From: Cryptosporidium bovis
Lineage: Eukaryota; Apicomplexa; Conoidasida; Eucoccidiorida; Cryptosporidiidae
Assembly: GCA_009768925.2 (NCBI GenBank)
Contig: VHIT02000002.1
Location: forward strand, 646,451 to 710,450
Direction of reading: 5' to 3'
DNA: 64,000 nt
The translations under genes were made by a program, and so were the position numbers. The notes under the pieces were generated by a model. The model was not told the DNA's origin and ran no database searches. It saw nothing but the letters and a program-made list of their open reading frames with translations. Positions 27,692 through 38,052 of this stretch are shown piece after piece. Each line of letters begins with the position of its first letter. Within the stretch, counting starts at the first letter, position 1.

Positions 27692-30349
27692 ATGCGTAAC
27701 AAAATGTCAAAAAAACATACAAAAGAGGTTAACCATAATGGGATTATTGGAAGTAGGTATGAATTGAAGGATATAAATGATGATAAATTCAATCAAACAC
27801 TAAAAACTACAGATAATGCTCTTTGGATTTCAGAATCAAATTTGAAGTTAAGTAGTAAATCTAGAAATGTTGAAATCGTCAAAACTGAAAAAGGAGAAAA
27901 TTTGAATGTTCTTAGCAATATATCTTCGGAATTTATTTGTCCAATTTGTTTAGACTACTTTATTTTACCAATTACGATACCGTGTGGTCATACATTCTGT
28001 AGATATTGTATCACACACAATAGACTATTGGGAAAAAACTGTCCAGTTTGTAGGCAAGTAATAGGCTATAATTTCAGAACAAATATGGCAATACATAACG
28101 TTGTTATGATGCTTGGAATGACAACTTTTAATCACTTTGATTCACAGGAAGTAGATACAACAGAGTTATTCCTTTCAAACGATATATTTTCTAAGGAATA
28201 CAGACCGAAATGGTGGCAACTTTGCTTTTGTAAACCAATAATTTCTGTTACACTTTTTAGTCGAATAATTGCAGACGAAATACTTGGAATTGGGATAGTT
28301 TTTGCGGAAGATCTTACACGTTGTATTATTGATCGCCTTTCAAGAGCAACATCAACTAATTCTTCTGTTAACCATTTAATCTGGTCAAATGGTATTTACA
28401 TGATTGGACCATTTGAAACTCAGCTTTTAACTAAATGGATAGGTTGCCCACTTCTACCTTTTGATCATTCAGAACATGATGAAAAGAAAAAAGAAGATTC
28501 AGACTTCATTTTAAATAATAATACCCTGTTTAAAAATCAAATCAAGCAATGGGTTGAAACATGTATTGCTTTGAAACCGACAGTTTTGAACATTGGTAAA
28601 ATTCCATTTGCAAAAGTAATAACACATCCGATAATTCGTATAATTAGTGATAGAATACATCGTGTTGAGTCAAAGATATTCGACCTAGGTTTACTTAGGT
28701 CTCCCTTACCATGGGATTTGGGGAGGCATTCTAAGTCAACTATTCAAATTCCACATTCCTCAGTTAGTACAAATCATTTACTAATAGTCAACATTAAAGA
28801 ACATAATCAAATTGTTAGTGAAATAAGTAAGGAGGAAGATAAACAATTAACAGAAGAATTAAGTTCGAATAAAGATAATGAGTACGATTGGGGTATTGGG
28901 GTAATAGATTTGGGTAGTAGTATTGGAACAATGTTAAAAATACAATCCAATCACCAACTTGATTCTGATGAAATAATACACCTAGCTGATAGGGTGGAGA
29001 TTATTACAAAAGTTAGATCAATTTCTTATTTGAATAATGAAACCAATTACATACATCAAAATAATAAACTTTTAATAAAAGAATGGAGAGATTTCCGTTG
29101 GAGTAAGAAGTTAAATCGTGTAATAAATATAAGTGAATATATCGATAGTTTTGCTGAACTTGGTAATTTAAAATCAAATAATACATCTCCTTCAATTTCT
29201 GAGGCAGAATTCAAAAAAACAGAATATTTCAATAAAAATAGTGTTTATGAAAACTATGATATGAATCTACATATTGAAGAATTAGGGTTGGAGGAAATAA
29301 ATGAATACCTTGAAGTTTACATTCCTGTTAATGTTAATAGTTCCATTCCGTGTGAGGGTGCGGAGAAAACAGAGAATGGAGAATTCTGGTCAGTAGTCGT
29401 TCATCCTCTTGGAATGGTATTTGGTAGGGGAAAAACAGGTGAGCTTGGTCTAAGAAAAGTGGAAATAACAGAAAATAATGGGTATATAAGTAGGGAGCAT
29501 TGCGTATTTTATTACTCTGTATCAAATGAAAGTAATAATGGTTTTCCGGACAATTTAAAAAAGAAAAGTAACAACTGGTATGTAAAAGACATTTCTACAT
29601 CAGGCACATTTGTAAGATTAAAGCCTTTTAGTAGTCCACTAAGGCTTGTACCTGGTATGACTCTTAAAGTGGGACAATGTAAAGTTGAGGTGTTCCCTTA
29701 TATTACTACAGCTCTACATCAGAACGTAACGGTTAACCCTGTTAATGGATTAGGTGCGCCGTTAAGTGAGTCAATGAATAACATTCAAGGAAATTACATT
29801 AGTTATACAGATAATAATAACTCTGGTTCTCCTCAAGTAATGCACATTAATCAAATTCCAACTAATTCTTTGGATAATAGTCTGTTATTTTCGCAACTAG
29901 TCACAAACCCATATTTTACAAGCATAAACCATAATTTTATTACACAAATGAACCTTTTAGCTGCATATAGCTACATGAATCTATCTGGTTTGTCGATAAT
30001 TAATGATAGTAGTAGATTTTCAGAATACTTTAATTTATTCGTTGAAGACTCAGTTAGGCGAGTAATCCCACTTTCAGGTTCACGAGAATCTTACGGATCT
30101 AGGATCGATGGGACGTTCACACAGAATCTATTTAATGAATTAAATAACAACTTAAACGATTTAAATACGTCAGGTAGTATGCAAACTAGAGAGGATAGCA
30201 CTTTAGGCTTGGGAAACCTGGAAAATAACTACTTGGAACTTCAAGAGCAACCTGATTTCGAAATGAGGCCAAGAGAACCGAGAACAACACAAGAAGGCGA
30301 CGTATCTTTTGATTTAATAAATACAAGAGAATTGAACGATAATAGATAA
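27692..30349 (+). CDS. RING-finger E3 ligase with two FHA domains
   Basis: The protein has 885 residues, counted from the first ATG at 27692. A C3HC4 RING lies at about residues 83-120 (CPICLDYF...CGHTFCRYC...CPVC). A first FHA-like domain at about 335-440 has HSSVSTNHLLIVNI and VIDLGSSIGTML. A second, at about 565-680, has FGRGKTGELGLRKVEI, SREHCVFYYS and STSGTFVRLKP. FHA domains bind phosphothreonine, so this E3 probably recognises phosphorylated substrates, as CHFR and RNF8 do with one FHA. Two FHA domains after a RING is an unusual order (see findings). The C-terminal 200 residues are Asn-rich and probably disordered. Cell-cycle or DNA-damage signalling is a reasonable but unproven role. 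Confidence 0.85.
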   Translation: MRNKMSKKHTKEVNHNGIIGSRYELKDINDDKFNQTLKTTDNALWISESNLKLSSKSRNVEIVKTEKGENLNVLSNISSEFICPICLDYFILPITIPCGHTFCRYCITHNRLLGKNCPVCRQVIGYNFRTNMAIHNVVMMLGMTTFNHFDSQEVDTTELFLSNDIFSKEYRPKWWQLCFCKPIISVTLFSRIIADEILGIGIVFAEDLTRCIIDRLSRATSTNSSVNHLIWSNGIYMIGPFETQLLTKWIGCPLLPFDHSEHDEKKKEDSDFILNNNTLFKNQIKQWVETCIALKPTVLNIGKIPFAKVITHPIIRIISDRIHRVESKIFDLGLLRSPLPWDLGRHSKSTIQIPHSSVSTNHLLIVNIKEHNQIVSEISKEEDKQLTEELSSNKDNEYDWGIGVIDLGSSIGTMLKIQSNHQLDSDEIIHLADRVEIITKVRSISYLNNETNYIHQNNKLLIKEWRDFRWSKKLNRVINISEYIDSFAELGNLKSNNTSPSISEAEFKKTEYFNKNSVYENYDMNLHIEELGLEEINEYLEVYIPVNVNSSIPCEGAEKTENGEFWSVVVHPLGMVFGRGKTGELGLRKVEITENNGYISREHCVFYYSVSNESNNGFPDNLKKKSNNWYVKDISTSGTFVRLKPFSSPLRLVPGMTLKVGQCKVEVFPYITTALHQNVTVNPVNGLGAPLSESMNNIQGNYISYTDNNNSGSPQVMHINQIPTNSLDNSLLFSQLVTNPYFTSINHNFITQMNLLAAYSYMNLSGLSIINDSSRFSEYFNLFVEDSVRRVIPLSGSRESYGSRIDGTFTQNLFNELNNNLNDLNTSGSMQTREDSTLGLGNLENNYLELQEQPDFEMRPREPRTTQEGDVSFDLINTRELNDNR

Positions 30350-30429
30350 ATGCCAAGTTAGCAATAAGCTACTACCAGATATTTGTGTATTTAATTTTGC
30401 ATATAAGTAGTTTATAATTTTGTTCAATA

Positions 30430-31563
30430 TTAATTGTTAACGTATCTTCTTAAATTGCAGATTCTTCTGAATTCAATTGTATTTTTTGGGAGGCTTTCAA
30501 TTGTTTGAATCATTGCTATCTGTACATTTCTCAGAGCTCTATCAAACTCAAAAACCGTCCCATTATTTCCTATAAATTTGACGATATTGATCCATTCAAA
30601 ATGAAATCTAATGGCGCAAACACAAAATAGCTCCGAAACAGCGCTGAATGAAAATTCATCGCAAAGTTTAATGAAATTCTTTTGTGCTTTCCTTGTTGCA
30701 GTATGTGAGGGTATACCTGGTATTTTAAATATATTTGGAAGTAGATTCAAATATAAGCAAATCATTGCAGATATGTTAATTAGAGCTGCTGAGAGGGGAT
30801 ATGATGCACTTGGCTCATCTAATTCGACCTCTCTCTGGCTAAGTTCGGAAGTAATTGAATTAGACTCTTCTATCTTCGGTAGAAATAGGTGAAAGTTTTT
30901 GTTTTCACTCTCATTCATTCTGAGATTTGTATTAAATGGTGTAGAGGCAATACTACAGCTTGAGGTACATCCATTAATACCAGTAGGTGTTTTACAGGGA
31001 CTATTAGTCTCATTAATATTTGAAAGATTCGCATGTGAAAAGCCGAAACCATTAGTATTTGAGTTTTTATCTTGATTATTTAAAACGTACTTCTGTGATT
31101 CCATTAGTATCTTCCTAAATACAGTTCTATATTGTTCTGCAAAGTAAACCATGTTCTCAAGGGTAATAAGCCCTCCACATTTAAATTCACACCTTGGATC
31201 GCTGCTTTGAAACCCTAAAAGCCTCCAATTTCTCGAAATTCCGTTAATTCCCGGAAAATTAGGGTACGCAAGTGACCAATAATCTTGAAAAAGTTGTTCT
31301 TGGTGCGGGTCGATACAATTTAATGAGATTTGACATTTTTTTCTTAAACACCGTAAAATCTTTTTTTCTCTCGGGAGCGCAAATAGTTTACTTGTTATCG
31401 AATGTTTTAGCTTTTTGTAAAATGATTCCTTATCACATACCTTTCTTAGTTCAATTACCTCGCACAATTGTGTGTTGTCCACATTACAGTTTCTAGAAAG
31501 GATCGTTACTTCTGGAATAAATGAACCCTTAACTGACGAAGTTTGAGATACAAAGGATGACAT
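30430..31563 (-). CDS. ELMO-domain protein (ELMOD-like)
   Basis: The protein has 377 residues from the ATG at 31563 (a GTG lies 14 codons upstream). The ELMO/CED-12 domain is recognisable: EQLFQDYWSLAYPNFPG, then ISRNWRLLGFQSSDPRCEFK and CGGLITLENMVYFAEQY, matching the W-K-x-L-G-F-Q-x-x-D-P-x-x-D-F-R-G-x-G-x-L core. A Ser/Asn-rich insertion of about 90 residues follows, and then the helical end of the domain. ELMOD proteins are GTPase-activating proteins for Arf/Arl small GTPases; the Arg that supplies GAP activity would be in the DFRG-like motif, here EFKCGG, so the Arg is replaced by Lys. That may reduce or remove GAP activity. It is convergent with the RING-FHA gene, with stops 80 bp apart. 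Confidence 0.85.
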   Translation of the reverse strand: MSSFVSQTSSVKGSFIPEVTILSRNCNVDNTQLCEVIELRKVCDKESFYKKLKHSITSKLFALPREKKILRCLRKKCQISLNCIDPHQEQLFQDYWSLAYPNFPGINGISRNWRLLGFQSSDPRCEFKCGGLITLENMVYFAEQYRTVFRKILMESQKYVLNNQDKNSNTNGFGFSHANLSNINETNSPCKTPTGINGCTSSCSIASTPFNTNLRMNESENKNFHLFLPKIEESNSITSELSQREVELDEPSASYPLSAALINISAMICLYLNLLPNIFKIPGIPSHTATRKAQKNFIKLCDEFSFSAVSELFCVCAIRFHFEWINIVKFIGNNGTVFEFDRALRNVQIAMIQTIESLPKNTIEFRRICNLRRYVNN

Positions 31564-31812
31564 GACAATTCTAACGTTAGTTAAAAAACTTATTAAAAAT
31601 GCCACACAGTAGTTTATTTACATAAATTCTGTCAAGAAGATAAATAGGCGCGCGTAGTTGGCATGTAATTACCGTTCTAGTAGACTTATTCACAATCAAT
31701 TAGATAATTGAAGTAAAATAGAGTATTCACTATTATTCAATAATTTAAATACTTTCTTTTTTTTACAGGTAAATTCAACAGTGTTTTATTTTTTATTGAG
31801 TGACTATTTCTT

Positions 31813-32358
31813 CTAAACAATGTTGGTTTTGTCTACTACATTTTCTTTTTTTTCTTCGATCCCTGCAAAAAATGAGTATGCAACATATGAAAACGCAATT
31901 CTTGAAATTGTTAAGCAGGATGAATTTATAAGAAATGCAATCCAAATTGGAATATTATTGTCGTACATTTGATCTTTATAATATAAGTAAAACAGTGCTG
32001 TCATCCAAAAGGAAGCAACTGTCTCTATAGCAAGTCTGATATATGTATATATTGTATATATTTTCATCGTTTCTTTGTTATTGGTTGTGACCGAGTAAAA
32101 TCCTAGTAAACCAAATGAGGAGCAAATAACCGAAAATATCACAAATACTGTACTGACTGTAACTGAGGATGCTAAGTCATATGATGCCTGTATTATAGAA
32201 CTTAGATCTGAAATGCAAACAATATATAGAGCCAACTTTGCAAGATCTTTCGGGAGTGGTTTTATAAATTTTCTCTCAGATGGACTGCATGGTAATTCTT
32301 TATTTTGACTTGAACCATTGACATTTTCTATTTCTTTTAATGTTGCTTTTTTTTTCAT
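31813..32358 (-). CDS. Small four-TM membrane protein, unknown
   Basis: The protein is 181 residues long, with four hydrophobic helices at about 37-60, 68-90, 102-123 and 137-162, and short charged ends (MKKKATLKEI and EEKKENVVDK). This suggests both termini face the cytosol. No family motif is recognised; it could be a MARVEL-like or apicomplexan-specific protein. It is divergent from topoisomerase I with a shared 287-bp promoter region holding an E2F-like site. Confidence 0.7.
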   Translation of the reverse strand: MKKKATLKEIENVNGSSQNKELPCSPSERKFIKPLPKDLAKLALYIVCISDLSSIIQASYDLASSVTVSTVFVIFSVICSSFGLLGFYSVTTNNKETMKIYTIYTYIRLAIETVASFWMTALFYLYYKDQMYDNNIPIWIAFLINSSCLTISRIAFSYVAYSFFAGIEEKKENVVDKTNIV

Positions 32359-32570
32359 TTTTTAATGTAAGAATATTTGAAGTTTATTAATTCGCATGAT
32401 AAAGTTGGGGCATTTTTTTTGACGCTAAATTTTATATAAAAACTCAGGGGTGAAAGTGTGCAATGAAAAAAAAGAGAAGTTATTCACACAATGGAAAAAA
32501 AAATGGAGAATTAATTTTTAAACCTTACCCACGATTGTCAAATTATTCAGGCAAAATTTAATGGTACCAG

Positions 32571-32580
32571 TTTCGCGCCA
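32571..32580 (+). promoter_or_regulatory. E2F-like site upstream of TOP1
   Basis: TTTCGCGCCA, 66 bp before the topoisomerase I ATG, fits the E2F-type consensus TTTSGCGC. E2F-like motifs are known to be enriched upstream of Cryptosporidium genes, which keep an E2F/DP factor. The location before a DNA-replication gene fits cell-cycle control. The site is seen; its function is inferred. Confidence 0.5.
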
Positions 32581-32645
32581 ATGATTTTTTGGGTTGTAAA
32601 AGTATATTTATTCATTTGTATTTTGAAATCAATATATTTTAAGAG

Positions 32646-34568
32646 ATGAAAAACGAGGTACCATATGAAACAACAACAGCGAGTTCGGTAAAGCGAAGGA
32701 AGGTTATTAAAAAGACTGAGATTGATTATGAACCTTTGAATAAATGGTGGGAGCATCCACCAAGAGAAGAATCTGGTGCCCAATGGGAATACCTTGAACA
32801 CCAAGGAGTCATGTTTACACCTCAGTACCAGGTTCACAACAAACCATTAATTTATGATGGAGAGAGAATCCAACTCCCTCCAGAAACAGAGGAAATAGCA
32901 AGTTACTGGTCACAACTAATCGACACAGATTGGGCTCAAAAAGAAAAGTTTAGAGAAAACGTGAAAAAAGCATTTATAAACTCAATCCCAGAGGATCATA
33001 TACTTTATAATAAAGTGGATTGGAGCAAGTGTGACTTTAAGATTATTAAAGAGTATCTCGATGATGAAAGAGATGCAAAAAAGAATCTTTCCAGAGAGGA
33101 AAAGGATGAACTGAAAAAGATTAAAAGCGAACAGGAATCTCCATTTGTCTATGCCTTGGTAGATTGGATAAGAGAAAAGGTTGGAAATTTTCGAGTAGAA
33201 CCTCCGGGATTATTCAGAGGTAGAGGTGAACATCCGAAGTCTGGTATGATCAAGAGAAGAATATTTCCTGAGGAAGTAATTTTGAATCTTGCGGAAGATG
33301 CACCTGTTCCGAAGGTGCCAAATAGTATGAGTGGGCATGCTTGGAAAGACATATTTCATGATAATAGCGTCACATGGCTTGCATATTACAGGGATACTAT
33401 AAATAATCAATTTAAATATGTCTTTTTATCTGCTTCTAGTGGATTCAAAGGGATGAGTGACTACAATAAATATGAGAAGGCAAGAAAACTGAAAAACTAT
33501 ATTGACGCTATTAGGGGTGATTATCGCAAGAAAATGACAAGTGGTGATATTACTCAGAGACAATTGGGAACCGCAACATATTTAATTGATTTCCTAGCCT
33601 TAAGAGTAGGTGGTGAAAAAGATACAGATGAAGAAGCAGACACAGTTGGGTGTTGCTCTTTGAGAGTAGAGCATATTACATTCAATAAAGAAGAGAAATC
33701 GATAACATTAGATTTCTTAGGAAAGGACTCAATAAGGTATTTCAATACCGTTGTAATAGATCCCGCTGCATTCAACAACCTAATGATTTTTTGTAGAAAC
33801 AAGGATAAGATGGAAAATGTGTTTGACCAAATTAACACCGGTTCTTTAAATCAATATTTGAAATCAATTATGCCAGAACTTTCTGCCAAGGTCTTTCGTA
33901 CATTTAACGCATCCATTACACTTGAGCGTGAACTGTTTAAATTAACAAGTACAACTAATATTAAAGGCGAGCCAATAAAACTTGAGAAAAAAGAATTAGA
34001 CAATAACGAAAAATCGAAGCTTGATAATTATGTAGACGTTACGAATGTTAATGATATTTTAAGATTTTATAATGATGCTAATAGGGAGGTTGCAATTTTA
34101 TGTAATCATCAACGATCAATACCAAAGCAACATGAATCATCAATGGAGAAGATGATTAAACAACAAAATGAATTAAAAGAAGATTTGAAGATATGTGAAG
34201 CATTTTACAAGCTAGCAAAAAAGAATAGTAAATCTATCTCAATGTCCAATCTTCCAAAACTTTCGTCCGAAATCTCGTTTAACGGCAAACCAAGAAAGTA
34301 CCCTGTGAACTTAAATTCAAGTCCGGAGGCAGTCGAAAAGAAAATGGACTCGATAAAAAATAAACTTTCAAATTTAGATTTGAAGATAAAGATAAAAGAC
34401 GACAATAAAACTGTAGCATTAAATACTTCAAAAATAAATTACATGGATCCCAGAATTTCGGTTGCATTCTGCAAGAGGTACGAGTTGCCAATCGATAAAA
34501 TATTTAATAGAAGTTTAAGAACAAAATTTCCATGGGCAATGTATACTAGGTCTGATTTTGCATTTTAA
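32646..34568 (+). CDS. TOP1: DNA topoisomerase I, eukaryotic type IB
   Basis: This 640-residue protein has all parts of nuclear topoisomerase IB. The core begins at residue about 30 with KWWEHPPREESGAQWEYLEH. It has GMSDYNKYEKARKLK and ALRVGGEKDTDEEADTVGCC (an active-site Arg lies in LRVGGEK), a second motif AKVFRTFNASITL and a charged linker (about 510-585). The C-terminal motif NYMDPRISVAFCKRYELPI supplies the nucleophile Tyr599. It relaxes supercoils by forming a 3'-phosphotyrosyl intermediate. The N-terminal nuclear-localisation extension is very short compared with human (765 residues). The start is the first ATG of the frame and is preceded by an E2F-like site. Confidence 0.96.
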   Translation: MKNEVPYETTTASSVKRRKVIKKTEIDYEPLNKWWEHPPREESGAQWEYLEHQGVMFTPQYQVHNKPLIYDGERIQLPPETEEIASYWSQLIDTDWAQKEKFRENVKKAFINSIPEDHILYNKVDWSKCDFKIIKEYLDDERDAKKNLSREEKDELKKIKSEQESPFVYALVDWIREKVGNFRVEPPGLFRGRGEHPKSGMIKRRIFPEEVILNLAEDAPVPKVPNSMSGHAWKDIFHDNSVTWLAYYRDTINNQFKYVFLSASSGFKGMSDYNKYEKARKLKNYIDAIRGDYRKKMTSGDITQRQLGTATYLIDFLALRVGGEKDTDEEADTVGCCSLRVEHITFNKEEKSITLDFLGKDSIRYFNTVVIDPAAFNNLMIFCRNKDKMENVFDQINTGSLNQYLKSIMPELSAKVFRTFNASITLERELFKLTSTTNIKGEPIKLEKKELDNNEKSKLDNYVDVTNVNDILRFYNDANREVAILCNHQRSIPKQHESSMEKMIKQQNELKEDLKICEAFYKLAKKNSKSISMSNLPKLSSEISFNGKPRKYPVNLNSSPEAVEKKMDSIKNKLSNLDLKIKIKDDNKTVALNTSKINYMDPRISVAFCKRYELPIDKIFNRSLRTKFPWAMYTRSDFAF

Positions 34569-37035
34569 TATCATCAATTTGTAGATATCTACTTAAATTA
34601 TATTTTTTCCTCCTATTTGGTCTAAATTTAATCAAATTTGCTCCAGAATGTGTTATTTTTTCATGAATTCCGGGATTTAAATTGATGTTTTGAATCTGTT
34701 CCATATAAAACTTCTCTTCTTTGTCCTTAGACTCTGATATTCCATATTTACTTATCGAACACGTTAGATTCTTTTTCATGGTCACTCTGCTCTTAAGTAG
34801 TGCTCTGTTTTTGTTGCTGGGCAAATTTCCTATAATTAAATTATTTATGACTTCTTTAACTATTCCAGCTAATGATTCGTTTCTTGAGTTTGAGTCTTCA
34901 TTATCAATTAATTCGTTAATTAATGAAATTGGGCTCATTAGTTGTATTCCTATTATTCCTTGTTCAAGGAGAGTAGAAATTAATTTGTCAGTTATTTGAT
35001 TATTTGGGCCTAAAACAATCCAAATTGATGGTCTTTTCTGAATTAATAATGCTTTTTGTCTCCTCGAAGAAAACTCAATGAATTGCTTTGTCATTCGTCT
35101 TATGTTGCTTTCTTTATCCAAAGGAATTTTTACAATTCTAGTAGTTTTTAAGTACAAACGCAATATCGGGATAAGTAAAACTGAAGTAATTTCTTCATCA
35201 AAGTTGTTTTCCAGATTTTTAATTTTTTTAGAGTATAAGTCCCTCTCAAATTGCTTAAGTTTTTCTATAAATTCAAGGTGGTTTTCAAAAATTTGGTCCA
35301 TATGAAAGTTAGAAATAATATCAATTATTACAATGTCTTTACCTGTGATAATAGTTTGGAGATCTTCCATTTTTTTGTTTTTGGTGAAAAACATAGAGTC
35401 GTATAAAACAAATTCACTCGGGTTGATATAATTGACAATTCCATTATTTAGAATAGTCTCGGTTAGAGAATAATAATAAACTGCATTAATCAACCTTCTC
35501 TGCAATGAAAGCGGAGTAGTAGCAACTATGTGTTTCATTATGAGGATAATCTGAAACAAATCAACAATTATTGGTCTTTTTTCATCCTCTATATATTCGG
35601 TAATTGAACCTTCACTAGGTAAACCTTTCTTTAAATTATCTGAGATAACTAAAAATGGTTGCAAAACACTAACTATACCAATGTGTAAATTTACCTCAGA
35701 ATCTAGTTTGAACTCTTCCGTAAAAATAAAATAAATATCATCTCTTAGTTTATGTTCGTATGTCTTTAACACTGCTACTAAGAATGCAGGAATTTGTAGT
35801 GAGTTCTTGATTTTTGGGAAGTGTGGTGGCCTGTAAGGGGTGGAGCTACAACAAAAAAGTAAGTTTAGCCAGAACAATAGTACATTTTGTATTTCTAAAA
35901 ACAATGAACTCCCACATGTAACAAATACTCCACAACACCAAACATTTGATTCAATTAATCTTTCTATTTTATTAAATATTAATGGTGCATGAAAATTTCC
36001 GAACATTTGAAATTCATTACAGATATCGACTAATTGTTTAATTGTGCATTGAGAATAATTCCCACATTTCTTGTATTTGTGCACCTTCTCCTTATAGTTT
36101 AAACTGATGTTGTCTGCTTTGTTGTTTTTTGTTGGAACAAATTTCACATTTGACTGATTTTCAGAGAGATTGCTTCCAAGAATATCAGGTTCATATTTTC
36201 TCGATACTTTGACCTCGTTAAGAAAAATATCGTAAACAAATCCAAAAACAGCGTTCTCACTTTCGTATTCATGTGAAAAGTTTGCATCAAAATCTCTTTT
36301 TTTAGAAGTTTCTTCCAATTGAAAGTCTTCGTGATAGCTGAACAAACTAGGCAATAATAAAAATCTTCCCCATTTCAAAATTATTTCTATTGAAAGTAAA
36401 ATATGCATGGTTATTGGAAATGATTTGGCACTCAAGAAACTTAGGCAACCAATAATATCATGCATACCCTGAAGATATGAACATTCAAGATATTCGCATA
36501 CAATGATTGTAACAATCACTATACGATCAACCAACGCACTCTCAGATAAATTGGGAAAGACGTCATTCTCAAATTTATCCAGTAGTCCGGGGATATCACC
36601 CTCTATATAGTTGCCATTTTTAGTTATTTCTGATATTAATTCATCAATTTTATCTACACCATAAAATTGTTCGGGTATTTTTGGATAGTTTATTTCATTT
36701 AGATTCAAAAACGGCCTAAATCTCTCTGCATCATCTCTTATTAATTTGTAATTTGTATCATTATTTTCTAGCCTAAATAACTTTGACTCGTTATAATTAA
36801 AAGTTTTGCATGTACTATCTATATATTTTGAAACAAATTTAGTAATAGAATCTATTTTATTTACATCAATCTGAAACAAAATACACCAAACTCTATAATC
36901 AAACCATAAATGGTCTTTTTTCAGGATATAATAACAAGTTAGTGAGAAATAATACTTTTGTCGAAGCGAATAAACATACCACACATAAATAATTATTCTT
37001 AATATTTACATCGAATTCAATACTAGATCATACAT
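34546..37035 (-). CDS. TBC-domain (RabGAP-like) protein, likely with a 5' intron
   Basis: The uninterrupted frame 36984-34546 has no ATG near its beginning. My model is exon 1 37035-37010 (MYDLVLNS) joined through a 117-bp intron (GTAAAT...TTATAG) to exon 2 from 36892, giving 790 residues. It starts with IVWCILFQIDVN, which resembles a TBC-domain entry. CEYLECSYLQGMHDIIGCL holds the Gln-finger motif YxQG. The Arg-finger motif IxxDxxR is not clear; VDRIVIV is the nearest candidate. So this may be a non-catalytic TBC protein, as TBC1D23 is. A long C-terminal part (about 545-790) includes a segment that begins WIVLGPNNQITDKL and resembles a nucleoside-kinase fold that has lost its P-loop. The TBC call is moderately sure; the intron and C-terminal reading are inferred. 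The 3' end overlaps the TOP1 stop by 23 bp. Confidence 0.6.
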
Positions 37036-37176
37036 ATTTTTTCAATACAAACATGATTTACAATATCATTAACCAAATATACTGGGCGCTCAAAGAAAAA
37101 TAACTCGCTATTGAATCAATTAAACCTAGAATTGCTCATTGGTACTATATAACGTTTAAGATTATATCAATGAGAA

Positions 37177-38052
37177 ATGGTTATTGACAACTTACTTACA
37201 CTGACATTTATATATATTAATTTTACCTTGGGAGGTTGTTTTATTTCATCTCTCTCAAGCCCAGTAGTTTTTGTTTATTCCATTATTCGTACAATCGATG
37301 GAATGGAAGAAAATATCAAACATATTAGTAATTCAATGGACCTCTCATTACAGAACTTTTTATCTAATCATGTCTTTGATCCAAAAAATCAAGCCTTTTT
37401 AAAGTCTCTAACAATAAATGCTGATTATCATGGAACCATTTCTCCATGTGGAATGAACTTTAAACCTACACTTTCTAGTTGTAAATTTAGTGAGGAGTTC
37501 ATCCATGAAATAGACTCAAATATTAGTGCAGCTTTGTATGAATCAAGAAATTCTACTCTACTCACAGTTATAGATAATGCACTTGATAGTGAAGCGGAAA
37601 TTCTCTTGTCAACTAATATTTATGATAAAAACAAAGAGATACAGAAAAAAATGTATGAAATCGGGATATTGGACAAGTACAATGATGAAACGGATCCTTA
37701 TTACAATCATACTCAGATGGTAGAGACAAATTCATTACAGGAAAAAAACCACTTGAAAGGTTTAGATTCAATCAATACTGGTTCAGTGGAAGCCATATTT
37801 ATAGGTAGAGAAATGAGCGATGCAAGTATCAGCTCTCCGTTTAGTCTGAGATATTCGGGGAGTGATGGTTTATTTAGAGATTCCTTATATGATAGTTCAA
37901 GCGGTGTGATAAATATAGAAGAATTTAAATATCATACTTACTACGTCGGCCACTATATTAACCAGTTGATTTCAATGGTTTCACTTGGTATATCGCTGCG
38001 TCTTTTTTATATAAATAAATCAACAAAAAGAAAGCTGTATTTAGTTAAATAG
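37177..38052 (+). CDS. Predicted secreted/membrane protein, first gene of secreted island
   Basis: The protein is 291 residues long. The N-terminus is hydrophobic (about 5-40, with LTFIYINFTLGGCFISSLSS), compatible with a signal peptide or anchor. The middle is hydrophilic with a few Cys (SPCGMNF, SSCKF) and N-glycosylation sequons (NST, NHT). Near the C-terminus, about 262-280 (YINQLISMVSLGISLRLFYI) is a second hydrophobic segment followed by a basic tail KSTKRKLYLVK. This suggests a type I or two-pass membrane protein exposed to the lumen or surface. I recognise no domain. It is followed by a strong inverted repeat about 105 bp after the stop. Confidence 0.7.
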   Translation: MVIDNLLTLTFIYINFTLGGCFISSLSSPVVFVYSIIRTIDGMEENIKHISNSMDLSLQNFLSNHVFDPKNQAFLKSLTINADYHGTISPCGMNFKPTLSSCKFSEEFIHEIDSNISAALYESRNSTLLTVIDNALDSEAEILLSTNIYDKNKEIQKKMYEIGILDKYNDETDPYYNHTQMVETNSLQEKNHLKGLDSINTGSVEAIFIGREMSDASISSPFSLRYSGSDGLFRDSLYDSSSGVINIEEFKYHTYYVGHYINQLISMVSLGISLRLFYINKSTKRKLYLVK

